Shown: positions 1 through 8,185 of the stretch, one piece after another
How positions within the stretch are numbered: position 1 is the stretch's first letter
How the letters are laid out: each line of letters starts with the position of its first letter
From: Astragalus membranaceus
Taxonomy: Eukaryota > Streptophyta > Magnoliopsida > Fabales > Fabaceae
Length of the DNA: 64,000 bases
Direction of reading: 5' to 3'
NCBI GenBank assembly: GCA_039519185.1
Contig: CM076846.1
Coordinates: 149,434,605-149,498,604 of the forward strand
Notes under the pieces: model-generated
The model's database searches: none
What the model saw: the letters and a program-made list of their open reading frames with translations, nothing else
Told to the model about the DNA's origin: nothing
Made by a program: the position numbers and the translations under genes

Positions 1-2495
1 TTACTTGGGTAATCACTCTTAAGCATGTCCATATGCGTTTCAACATATGAATCAACCTCACTGTCATTGTGCAGAACATATAAGTGTGCTTGCTCCAGAA
101 TCCTCCTTGAGACCATCACTAGTTTGCTTCCTGTCATTCCTTTACAAACGCTTCTTGTGTGACGCTCTCTTGGTAGCCCCACAGAATATTCAACACTAGA
201 TAGATAGTCAGTGCAGAACTCAATAGCTTCTTCGACTATGTAGCGCTCAGCAATACAACCCTCAGGTCGTGATCGGTTTTTAACATATCCTTTTAATATT
301 TTCATGTAACGTTCAAAAGGGTACATCCATCTCATGTAACATGGGCCACACAATTGTGTCTCTCTAACCAGATGAACTGTTAGATGAATCATTATGTCAA
401 AGAATGAAGGTGGGAAAAACATCTCAAGTTCACATAATGTGACAGTAATTGATCTTTGCAACGCTGGCAACTTTCCAGGGTCAATCACTCTACTACAAAT
501 CGCCTTAAAGAAGAAACAAAGATTAGTTATGGCCTGACGCACTTTGTTGGGCAAAATGGATCGTATACCAATGGGTAACAAATTCTCCATGAGAACATGA
601 CAATCATGGGACTTTAGAGACTTCAACTTGAGGTCTTTCATCGATACAAGGTTTGTAACATTTGAAGAGTACCCCTCTGGAACTTTAACTTCATGAAGAA
701 ACTTACAAAAGATGATTTTCTCCTTCTTAGATAGAGTATAAGCTGCCGGAGGTAGATATGTACGTGTACCCTTCTTTATCGGACCCAATTCGGGTCTCAA
801 CCCCATACTAACTAAGTCCAACCTTGCATTGATGGTATCTTTAGTCTTTCCTGGCATATTGAGTAAGGTACCAATGACACTTTCGAAGACATTTTTTTCA
901 ACATGCATCACATCAATGAAATGTCTTACATGTAATGACTTCCAGTATGGCAACTCAAAGAAAATCGACTTTTTCTTCCACCCTCGTTTGGCAAGCTCTC
1001 CTGCAAAAGGCTTCCCAAATTTAATGTTCAAATCTTTCACCTTTTCAAAAAGCTGTTCACCTGTCAAAGGTGGGGGGGCTTTACGGGTTTCTGAATTCCC
1101 ATTGAATGCCTTTCTCCACAGTCGATACTGATGAGTTGGAAGCAAAAATCTACGATGACCAAGGTAGATATTCTTCTTACCATGTTCCAACCACATCCAA
1201 TCTGTATTATCTTCACATATAGGGCAGGCACACTGACCTTTGTTACTGTAACCAGATAAATTGCCATATGCTGGAAAGTCATTAATTGTGCCAAAAATCA
1301 TAGCCCTTAGGGTGAAACTCTCTTCTCTGAACCCATCATACACCTCTACGCCAGTCTCCCACATTAGCTTCAAGTCTTCAATCAAAGGAGCCAAGTATAC
1401 ATCAATATCATTTCCCGGTTGTTTAGGCCCAGAAATTAACAAAGACAACATCATATACTTACGTTTCATACAAAGCCATGGAGGTAAGTTATAAACCGCC
1501 AAAATCACGGGCCATGTACTGTGAGAGCTACTCTGTATACCGTATGGGTTAAATCCATCAGCAGACAATGCAAGTCGAAGGTTTCTTGGTTCCTCCCCGA
1601 AATCAGGATAATCAATATCAATTTTTTTCCATTGCGGAGAATCCGCCGGATGTCGTAGCAAGCCATCTTTAATCCTTTCATCCTCATGCCAAGTCAAGTG
1701 TTTTGCATCTTCTGAATTACGGTACATGCGCCTAAATCTAGGAATTATAGGAAAATACCACAACACCTTTTCTGGAGCAGATTCTTTCTTCTTATACCGC
1801 GATGCATTACATTTAGGACACGACTTTAACAAGGAATGTTCATTCCGAAATAATATGCAGTCATTGGGACAAGCGTGTATCTTCTCATAATTCAAGCCAA
1901 TTGACCCTAACATTTGTCTTGCATCATACGTCCGAGAAGGGAGCACATTATCCTTCGGCAACATATCTTTCAATAGTGCGAGTAATTCAGTAAAGCTCTT
2001 ATCCGTCCATCCGTGGCAAGTTTTCAAGTTATACAACTTTATCACCGCCAATAATTTTGTGAACTCAGTACAACCCGCATACAAAGGTGTCTCTGCATCG
2101 GTTATCAACTTCTCAAACTTTTGAGGGGAATCATTAAGATCATCTTCAACTGCCTTTGTCATCTCTTCAAGTTGGTCGCCATCAAATCTATAATTTTCGG
2201 AATTATTATTCATATTCGAAGATTCACATCTCTCGGAATTATTATTCATATTCGAAGATTCACCTCTTTCCTCACCGTGCATTGTCCAACAAGTATAACT
2301 TTGATCGATCCCGTAGGCCCTTAAATGTCCTGCAAGCTCAACTGCGGTAACTGAGTTTACATAACAACACTGTAAACATGGACATTTGATATTCATAGAA
2401 GTTCCCAATCGTCGAACAGCAAAGTTAACAAAATATTCTACTCCATCGACATATTCCTTCGAAAACCGATTTGCAGACATCCACTTTCGATCCAT
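1..2495 (-). CDS. CACTA transposase (tnp2/TNPD type), 3' end missing
   Basis: The frame is open from the ATG at 2495 to the window edge, about 831 codons. I translated 2495 to about 1681 base by base and spot-checked the frame near 1559 and near 26; no stop was met. The start fits because the protein opens with MDRKWM, the usual beginning of the N-terminal transposase-associated domain (about residues 1-75, with CPCLQCCY). A low-complexity linker follows with the nine-residue unit SSNMNNNSE twice. The tnp2 catalytic region spans about residues 240-450 (LALSADGFNPYG near residue 313), then a DUF4218-like region with SHDCHVLM near residue 630. The product should cut and rejoin element ends in the nucleus. 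Introns cannot be excluded, but none is needed. The unbroken frame suggests a recent, perhaps still autonomous copy. The short antisense frames here are shadows. Confidence 0.9.
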   Translation of the reverse strand, partial: MDRKWMSANRFSKEYVDGVEYFVNFAVRRLGTSMNIKCPCLQCCYVNSVTAVELAGHLRAYGIDQSYTCWTMHGEERGESSNMNNNSERCESSNMNNNSENYRFDGDQLEEMTKAVEDDLNDSPQKFEKLITDAETPLYAGCTEFTKLLAVIKLYNLKTCHGWTDKSFTELLALLKDMLPKDNVLPSRTYDARQMLGSIGLNYEKIHACPNDCILFRNEHSLLKSCPKCNASRYKKKESAPEKVLWYFPIIPRFRRMYRNSEDAKHLTWHEDERIKDGLLRHPADSPQWKKIDIDYPDFGEEPRNLRLALSADGFNPYGIQSSSHSTWPVILAVYNLPPWLCMKRKYMMLSLLISGPKQPGNDIDVYLAPLIEDLKLMWETGVEVYDGFREESFTLRAMIFGTINDFPAYGNLSGYSNKGQCACPICEDNTDWMWLEHGKKNIYLGHRRFLLPTHQYRLWRKAFNGNSETRKAPPPLTGEQLFEKVKDLNIKFGKPFAGELAKRGWKKKSIFFELPYWKSLHVRHFIDVMHVEKNVFESVIGTLLNMPGKTKDTINARLDLVSMGLRPELGPIKKGTRTYLPPAAYTLSKKEKIIFCKFLHEVKVPEGYSSNVTNLVSMKDLKLKSLKSHDCHVLMENLLPIGIRSILPNKVRQAITNLCFFFKAICSRVIDPGKLPALQRSITVTLCELEMFFPPSFFDIMIHLTVHLVRETQLCGPCYMRWMYPFERYMKILKGYVKNRSRPEGCIAERYIVEEAIEFCTDYLSSVEYSVGLPRERHTRSVCKGMTGSKLVMVSRRILEQAHLYVLHNDSEVDSYVETHMDMLKSDYPS

Positions 2496-3078
2496 ATTTA
2501 ACCAATATTATCGTCTAAGAGAACTTCCTAATATGAACAAACATGTATCAAAATTCAATGACTAGTAAAATGTTTTTAAAACCAGAAAATGGTGAAGAAG
2601 GCTAACATCCCCAGCCCTCAATCACAAAAACCACCTTGCAGTTTGCACACATTACAGTTGCACTGAGAAAATAAAAGAAAAATTATCAAAATAATGTGAA
2701 AGCTAAGAGTAACTTACGAGACAACAAGGGAGGACGAGCTGCGGCAAGGGGAGAAACAGAAGCAGCAAACGAGACAGAGTGAGTGAACTGGGGAGGGAGG
2801 CGTCGTTGGCTTGGTCGACGACGCTGTTGACGGCGGCGAAGAGGAGGCGATGAGAGTGAGCGAACAGAGGAGGGAGGCGCACGACGTTCAAGGAGAAACC
2901 GTAGCAGCAAACGAGAGTGAGTGAACAGGGACGGCGCTGTTAACGGCGGCGAAGGGGAGGCGATGAGAGTGAGTGAACAGGGACGGGAGGCAGTGAACGA
3001 CAGCGCTGGAAGAGTGAGTGAACAGTTAGGTTTCAACGGGAAGGAGGAAAAATAAGGAGGAAAGGAATAATATATTAG
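2496..3078 (-). promoter_or_regulatory. Leader/promoter region of the CACTA transposase gene
   Basis: No conserved protein is visible. The stretch is purine-rich on the plus strand and contains three diverged copies of a unit with gagaaac...agcagcaaacgag and gagtgagtgaac (about 2750-3020). It lies between the transposase ATG and the subterminal repeats, where the promoter and 5' UTR of such elements lie. Frames at 2686-3102 are low-complexity and not credible genes. Confidence 0.5.
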
Positions 3079-3376
3079 AAATAGGGAGCGCTCGCGAAGC
3101 AAGGCGCTACTTATTGTGGAGGACGCGTAACAGATAGGGAGCGCTTAAACCACGAAGCGCTACTCATTGTGGAGGACGCGTAACACATAGGGAGCGCTTG
3201 AACCACGAAGCGCTACTCATTGTGGAGGACGCGTAAAACATAGGGAGCGCTCAGAAAAAAAGCGCTCCTCATTGAGCTTCCGTGTTAGAAATAGGGAGCG
3301 CCCGATAGAAAAGCGCTCCTCATTGAGCTTCCGTGTTAGAAATAGGGAGCGCCCGATAGAAAAGCGCTCCTCATTT
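3079..3376. repeat. Six subterminal repeats of the CACTA element
   Basis: Six head-to-tail units of about 52 bp each begin atagggagcgc and hold a second inverted agcgct core about 15-20 bp later, so each unit can form a short palindrome. Three units end in gtggaggacgcgtaa and the distal ones in gagcttccgtgttagaa. Arrays like this near CACTA ends are normally the transposase binding sites; that role is inferred. Confidence 0.85.
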
Positions 3377-3407
3377 GGCGATCTTTTTAATTTATTCTGT
3401 TGTAGTG

Positions 3408-3983
3408 CACTATAGGAACCTACCCCAATTTCAACACCTGTACTTATCACCGCAATCTGATAGTCTCTTTTTACCTACCTCTGGAAGATATGTGGGCTGC
3501 CACTGCTATGGCGCAAAACCGTCACTACATGGGACCCCCTCCCCATTTTCCGGGATATTAGAAAGATCAATATTATGTGTGAAGCCAATTGTGAATTGTA
3601 TAATTTGAATGTTTAATGAATGTTTAAAAATAAACATGATTAAAAAGGTTGTAAGACTTTTGTAGTGTATTTTTTTTTTGATAAGTTGACTTTTGTAGTG
3701 TATGATTGTAACACTTATGTGGACCACCGTGTCTTCTGTGGGTTTTTACAAATAAGTTTGAGTTAGTAGTGGTGTGATGTACTATTAATATTTTATTATA
3801 ATAATGGCATGTTTTAATAATATTTATGAAAAAAATAAAAAAATGCATGTCTATACAATAAAAAAATTCATTAAAAGAAGATTAATATTTTACCAAATAA
3901 ATAACTAATTAATAAAAGAATAATATTGATCACGATATTAGAGAGGGTCTCAGGATCCGAGCGCAATCACCACTCGGACCAAC
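3408..3983. other. AT-rich spacer, nothing recognised
   Basis: Between the CACTA terminus and the LINE target duplication there is AT-rich sequence with a poly-T run near 3669. No frame has family character and no terminal repeats were found. Confidence 0.5.
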
Positions 3984-4366
3984 TCTTGTTTGCCATTGTT
4001 TTTTTAGATAAGCAATTTTTGTATTAAACGGAGCACAGGGCGTGCCCAGCCTTTTACAAAGGAAAGGGGGAGGGCCTCCTCAAAACCTCCCTGAGCCAAA
4101 ACCCCCTTGGGAAAAAGACTCAGAGAGGAAAAAGAGTACCTCGCACGAAGGAAAACGTACAACAGTGGGACAAATATCCTAACCCACTGCTTCTCCCCCT
4201 ACTATGAACTTCTCTATAACAATTATTACAGGATTGGATTACAACATAGAAAAACAGCCCAACGGGCAATTATACCAATCCGCCCACGTCGCCTTACAAT
4301 TCCTCCATCGCCTTGCCTTGAACCAACTCCATGCCGTATCCTTGATTCCGTCTTGTTTGCCATTGT
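3984..4366 (-). mobile_element. 5'-truncated LINE 3' end with 16-bp target duplication
   Basis: The 16-mer tcttgtttgccattgt occurs at 3984-3999 and again at 4351-4366. Between them, read on the minus strand, the insert ends in a 3' UTR-like sequence (CTGGGCACGCCCTGTGCTCC near 4035) and a short A tail (T tract at 4000-4006). A long direct duplication, an A-rich 3' end and a missing 5' part are the marks of target-primed reverse transcription. No ORF2 remains. A SINE is less likely because no A/B boxes are seen. Confidence 0.85.
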
Positions 4367-4369
4367 ATT

Positions 4370-4790
4370 AAATTTCTAATTGTTTTTTCGGTAGTAATTT
4401 GTGTTTTCGTATTTGCAGACGGAGTGACAAGAACCATGGAAAATGTTAGGCCTAACAATGTCGATTTTGCCTGTTGTGCTAAGTCTTACAAACTTCAATA
4501 GTGATTTGTGTTGTCGATTATTACTTTTTCTTATTTCACTTATCATATATATTTTTTTTGTTCCTTTTTATTCATCTTTTGCAGACCTTGTGACATCCCC
4601 TGTGATATGTGAGAATAAGGTTAGTGAATGTATCAATAATTTTACAAAATTCAACTTTTTTATGACTGACTTCAACTTTCTTTGTTTTAATTCAACCAAA
4701 ATAATATTTATATTCAATAAATAAAATATGTTAGCAAAACAGAAAGAATTAACATATATTTTAATACTTTTCAAAATATCTAAATAGAGT
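4370..4790. repeat. Dispersed repeat, copy 1
   Basis: The segment containing gacggagtgacaagaacca and the downstream taatttgtgttgt / ttatttcac stretch recurs, diverged, at 58648-59090. Its right part (aacagaaagaatta...atattttaatac) also recurs near 46240-46300. It precedes hAT transposase debris here and a similar block in copy 2, so it is probably part of an old hAT-related element. Family not identified. Confidence 0.6.
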
Positions 4791-5159
4791 CCCTAGACAT
4801 TTTTATTTTCGTCAATTATGAAAAAAGAGAAAGGCGGAAGAGAGTTAACCAAATGAGTTATCATTAATTATACCCTACTTATAAGATCTAAGAATTAGTC
4901 AAATGTGCTATATATATAATCAGTTAGGGATCTTTTGGATACCCGATAACTTTGGTATTCTTTCGTGTTTCAATTTGAATTAGTCAAGCATTTTTTACGT
5001 AAATAGGTAATGTAGGAGAAAAAGAAAAACTTGCAAGGATTACTGTTCTTCCAAATACAAGTTAATCTTATTTCTCAATTAAAAATCCTCATTTTACTTT
5101 CTTCAATATTCAATCAAATGGCTTGGTTAAAGGCAATCAACAAGGTATGAAGACGCAGT

Positions 5160-5480
5160 TACAGTAATTTCTCGTACAGATAATCTAGCAACGATGAAGT
5201 TGGATTTCAATATCTAAAAAGATGGCTTGTATCTCAAAATGGCCTTGTTTTGAATGTAGAGTACAATCAGATTCGTTGTTGCGCACATATTTTGAATTTG
5301 ATTGTGAGGGAAGTATAAAACACATCAATGACTCTTTCTTGAGAATTCACAAAGAGGTCATTCACATGAGTTTTATTGTTATTAATGGAAACTTTGTTCC
5401 TGCATCAAATGTCTTGACTGATCTATTTCCAGATGATCCTCCTAGTCTTCAAGATATTGCACTTTACTTCTTTCCATCAG
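5160..5480 (+). pseudogene. hAT-superfamily transposase fragment
   Basis: Read across two or more frame changes, this stretch encodes pieces typical of plant hAT (Ac/Tam3) transposases. YLKRWLVSQNG (about 5201-5235) is followed by IRCCAHILNLIV (about 5270-5305), the conserved block around a catalytic-domain histidine. HINDSFLRIH (about 5322-5350) lies in another frame. In-frame stops and shifts make it non-coding. The BED finger and the C-terminal dimerisation region are absent. A diverged copy of the HINDS part is at about 59580-59650. Confidence 0.7.
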
Positions 5481-6267
5481 ATAGCAATGAGAGGTCAGTT
5501 TTTGCTTCTTATTTGATATTCGCTCTTTTCTTTTTTGTTGTTTGTGTCACACTATTGTTTGTTTTTAAGGTGTTTATATATTTGAATTTAAATAGCATAT
5601 TTGAATTTTTGAATGCTGAAAAGTCAATGCTGAGAAGTTTTATGGATGGGATATGAAGTTGTTATATACCTCAAATATTATCAGTATTTGATCTAGGAGG
5701 GCCCACGTGCGGTTTCTCATTATGAAAAAGAAGATTTGAGTGGAGAAGAAAAGGCAATCGATGAGTCAAGAATTGTTTTTTGAATGTAAAAAATAACTCT
5801 AATTACTATAGCACTTTTTTATCAGTAATTTTTTTTTTTATAATTTCCAAACTAGCACCATTTTTTCTTTTATGTACAAAAGTAGCACTTTTTGCTACAC
5901 AAGTAAGAAAGTGGGTCTGGGCATGCCAATTTCTCAACAGCCTTTTGTTATTTTCTTATCATAATAATAATAATATTACTTAAAAGTGTTTTGTTGTATT
6001 TTAAGGTATAATTTTTCAAGTGTTTAAATACGTAAAGTTTGTATTGTGGTAGGACATTGTAACCATAGATGGAGAGGTAGGACATGTTGAGTGTGGACAA
6101 TGCTTCATTAATTTAGTGTGTTACCGAATATGGATCACGATGATTTATTTAGTGTGTGTAATGATCTCAAATTATAGGCGGCTACCTATACATAAGGACT
6201 GTACAAAAGAAATTTTTTGTGGGACCAACCAAAAAATTCACCTTTTTAGCATCTCAATTTCATTTAG
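5481..6267. other. Spacer, nothing recognised
   Basis: AT-rich sequence between the hAT debris and the left end of the nested hAT element. No convincing coding frame, terminal repeat or RNA gene was seen. Confidence 0.4.
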
Positions 6268-6284
6268 TAGGGTTGTTCAAATGA

Positions 6285-6435
6285 ACTGCCGAACTGAACT
6301 GAACTGCCGAACTGAACTGAACTGTTAAAAACTGAGCTTTTAGTAACAGTTCTGAACTGAACTGTGTTTGTTAAAAACAGTTCGCTAACTGAACTATTAA
6401 AATCAGTTCAGTTACGAACTGACCGAACTGTTAGT
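6285..6435. repeat. hAT left subterminal GAACTGAACTG array
   Basis: Many direct and inverted copies of gaactg/cagttc are packed in about 150 bp next to the terminal repeat. The matching array is at about 14880-15062 on the other end. Such arrays are transposase-binding regions in hAT elements (family knowledge). Confidence 0.8.
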
Positions 6436-6469
6436 GTCATTTTTACACTTCACAGTTAACAGTTCCCTT

Positions 6470-6780
6470 TTACTCTCAGTCTCACACTCTCAGTCTCTCA
6501 CTCACGATTCACGAACACGATCTGCGTGACTGGCTCACTCTCACTCACGAACACGATCTGCGTCTCTGACCTCAGTTCTCACTCACGAAGACGATCTGTG
6601 ACTCAGTCTCTCACTCACGATCTGCGTCTCACGGTTTCAGTTCTCACGAAGTCACAATCTGCAACTCAGTCTCGCACTCACGATCTGCGTCTCACGGTCT
6701 CAGTTCTCACTCACGAAGTCACGTTCTTCGTCTCACTCTAGGTCACCATCTTCGCGAGTTCAGTTCAGCTCAGTCCTTCT
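6470..6780. repeat. Degenerate tandem repeat in hAT 5' leader
   Basis: About six imperfect copies of a unit built from tctcactcacga and cgatctgcgtctcac. It precedes aaaccctaaatccctaat (about 6785-6803), a telo-box-like leader motif. It probably belongs to the 5' UTR/promoter of the hAT transposase gene. Frames here are artefacts of the repeat. Confidence 0.6.
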
Positions 6781-7017
6781 TCTTCAAACCCTAAATCCCT
6801 AATCAGCAAGCATCTTCTGGGCATCTGCGTCTCACGGTCTCAGTTCATCTTCATCTTCTGGGTAAGCATCTTCTGGGTAAGCATCTGCATCTCAGTTCAT
6901 CTTCATATGTAAAACGTTGTTCAACCCTGGATGTTTTTTTTTCAGAACCCTAATTGCAAGTGCATTCTGATTTTGAGATTCTGATGTTGCCTTGTTGGTT
7001 TTTTTTCATATATACAA

Positions 7018-7348
7018 GGTTTAAATAGTTATTACCCCCCTGTAAATATACCCATTATCCAGTTACCCCCCTACAAAAAAAAACATTTAAAACAAACCTT
7101 GCAAAATGTAACGTTATCCAGTTACCCCCCTGCTGTTAAGTTTTCTGTTAAAAAATGTAAAATTAACATTATCCAGTTACCCCCTGCCACGTGTCACCAT
7201 ATTATTGGGGATCTGTGACACGTGGCACTGACATGCCACGTCAGCTCCTATGTCACCACTGCCACGTGGCACTGACATGTGCCACGTCAGCAACCAATGG
7301 GTGGATGCCACGTGGCACTGACTTGGCAATGTGGAATATAGTGTCTTA
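7018..7348 (+). repeat. Left terminal inverted repeat of the MULE
   Basis: Matches, inverted, 10864-11155 plus 8138-8185 (the right repeat split by the solo LTR). It contains repeated ttatccagttaccccc boxes and several palindromic G-box cores (gccacgtggc), which could bind bZIP/bHLH factors; that is inference only. Confidence 0.9.
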
Positions 7349-7365
7349 CTAAAAAAAATAACAGT

Positions 7366-7434
7366 TTTGGTGCACTTGGGATTCGAACTTGCAACCTCAA
7401 AGTGGCATGCACTGCCACTTACCACTGAACCCAG
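7366..7434 (-). other. tRNA-like sequence in MULE left arm
   Basis: On the minus strand: GGTTCAGTGGTAAGTGG (A-box-like), then AGTTCGAATCCC (B-box-like) about 40 bp later. Spacing suits an internal RNA polymerase III promoter, but the cloverleaf is poor. An inverted diverged partner is at 8060-8130. Not a functional tRNA gene. Confidence 0.55.
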
Positions 7435-8059
7435 TTGATTATTTGAGAATAAAAGGGAAACAAAAACTATTTATTACATAATATCATCATCATCTTCAAC
7501 CTGTGATAACAATTACCAGAAATTTTTGAAACCCATAACCAGATTCATGGTTGATTTTCGTTTTCAATCCTTCGATTTCATTTTTCCTTCTCTCCTTCGA
7601 ATCGATTTCTGGAAACAAATGGGAACGACGGGGATTTGCGTTTGAAGATTTGCGTTTTAGTTTTCCAACGGTATAAAGAGAACAAACGGTATAAAGAGAA
7701 CAAACCGTTTTAGTTTTCCAACGATTTGCGTTTGAAGCTTGTCTTTTATGACCTGCATGGTGGTGGTTTCAAGGTTCAGGTTATGGCTGATGCAAGGTAC
7801 CCAGTGCGGTTGTGATGCGTCTTTTTTCTAAGGCTTTTTTCACTCGTTCCTCTTAAGCTTCCTTTTGTTAAAAAGATTTCCATAATTTTTTTAGAAACTA
7901 GTCTTTATTGTCTGTTTTCCTTTTGGGAATTACACTAGCCACAAATCAACAGCGCCTATCACGAGGATTCCAGATCTGGAATTGTTGAAGATGATGAAGA
8001 AGAAGATTAATGTGATGTAATATATATTCATTGTTGGGATAATATACACAACCGTTTAG

Positions 8060-8130
8060 GTGGTTCAGTGGTAAGGTGGTTTGTTGGTCGCTTGGAGGTC
8101 AAAGGTTCGAATCTCATTGGCAACCAAATC
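8060..8130 (+). other. tRNA-like sequence in MULE right arm
   Basis: Plus strand GGTTCAGTGGTAAGGTGG (A-box-like) followed by AGGTTCGAATCTC (B-box-like). It is the inverted counterpart of 7366-7434, showing the terminal repeats originally reached into this module. Confidence 0.55.
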
Positions 8131-8185
8131 TTTATTTTTTTAAGTAACACACTATATTCCACATTGCCAAGTCAGTGACACGTGG

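Larger units (their letters stand above)
1..3407 (-). mobile_element. CACTA (En/Spm-type) DNA transposon, left part outside window
   Basis: The right end at 3401-3407 reads tgtagtg, so on the minus strand the element starts CACTACAACAGAATAAA, a typical CACTA terminus. Just inside lie six ~52-bp subterminal repeats, then a leader, then a tnp2-type transposase frame in the same orientation. This is the order expected at the 5' end of an autonomous element. The base triplet after the end is cac; the partner target duplication lies beyond base 1 and cannot be checked. The family moves by cut-and-paste through transposase binding to subterminal repeats. Confidence 0.9.

Noticed and set aside
829..1687. 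Small frames on both strands over the CACTA transposase
   Set aside because: They lie in frames other than the long minus-strand transposase frame starting at 2495.
6526..6741. 71-codon frame
   Set aside because: Reading of the degenerate ctcactcacga tandem repeat in the hAT leader.
7366..8130. tRNA genes on both strands
   Set aside because: Only A/B-box resemblance; no credible acceptor or anticodon stems, and they are parts of MULE inverted repeats.
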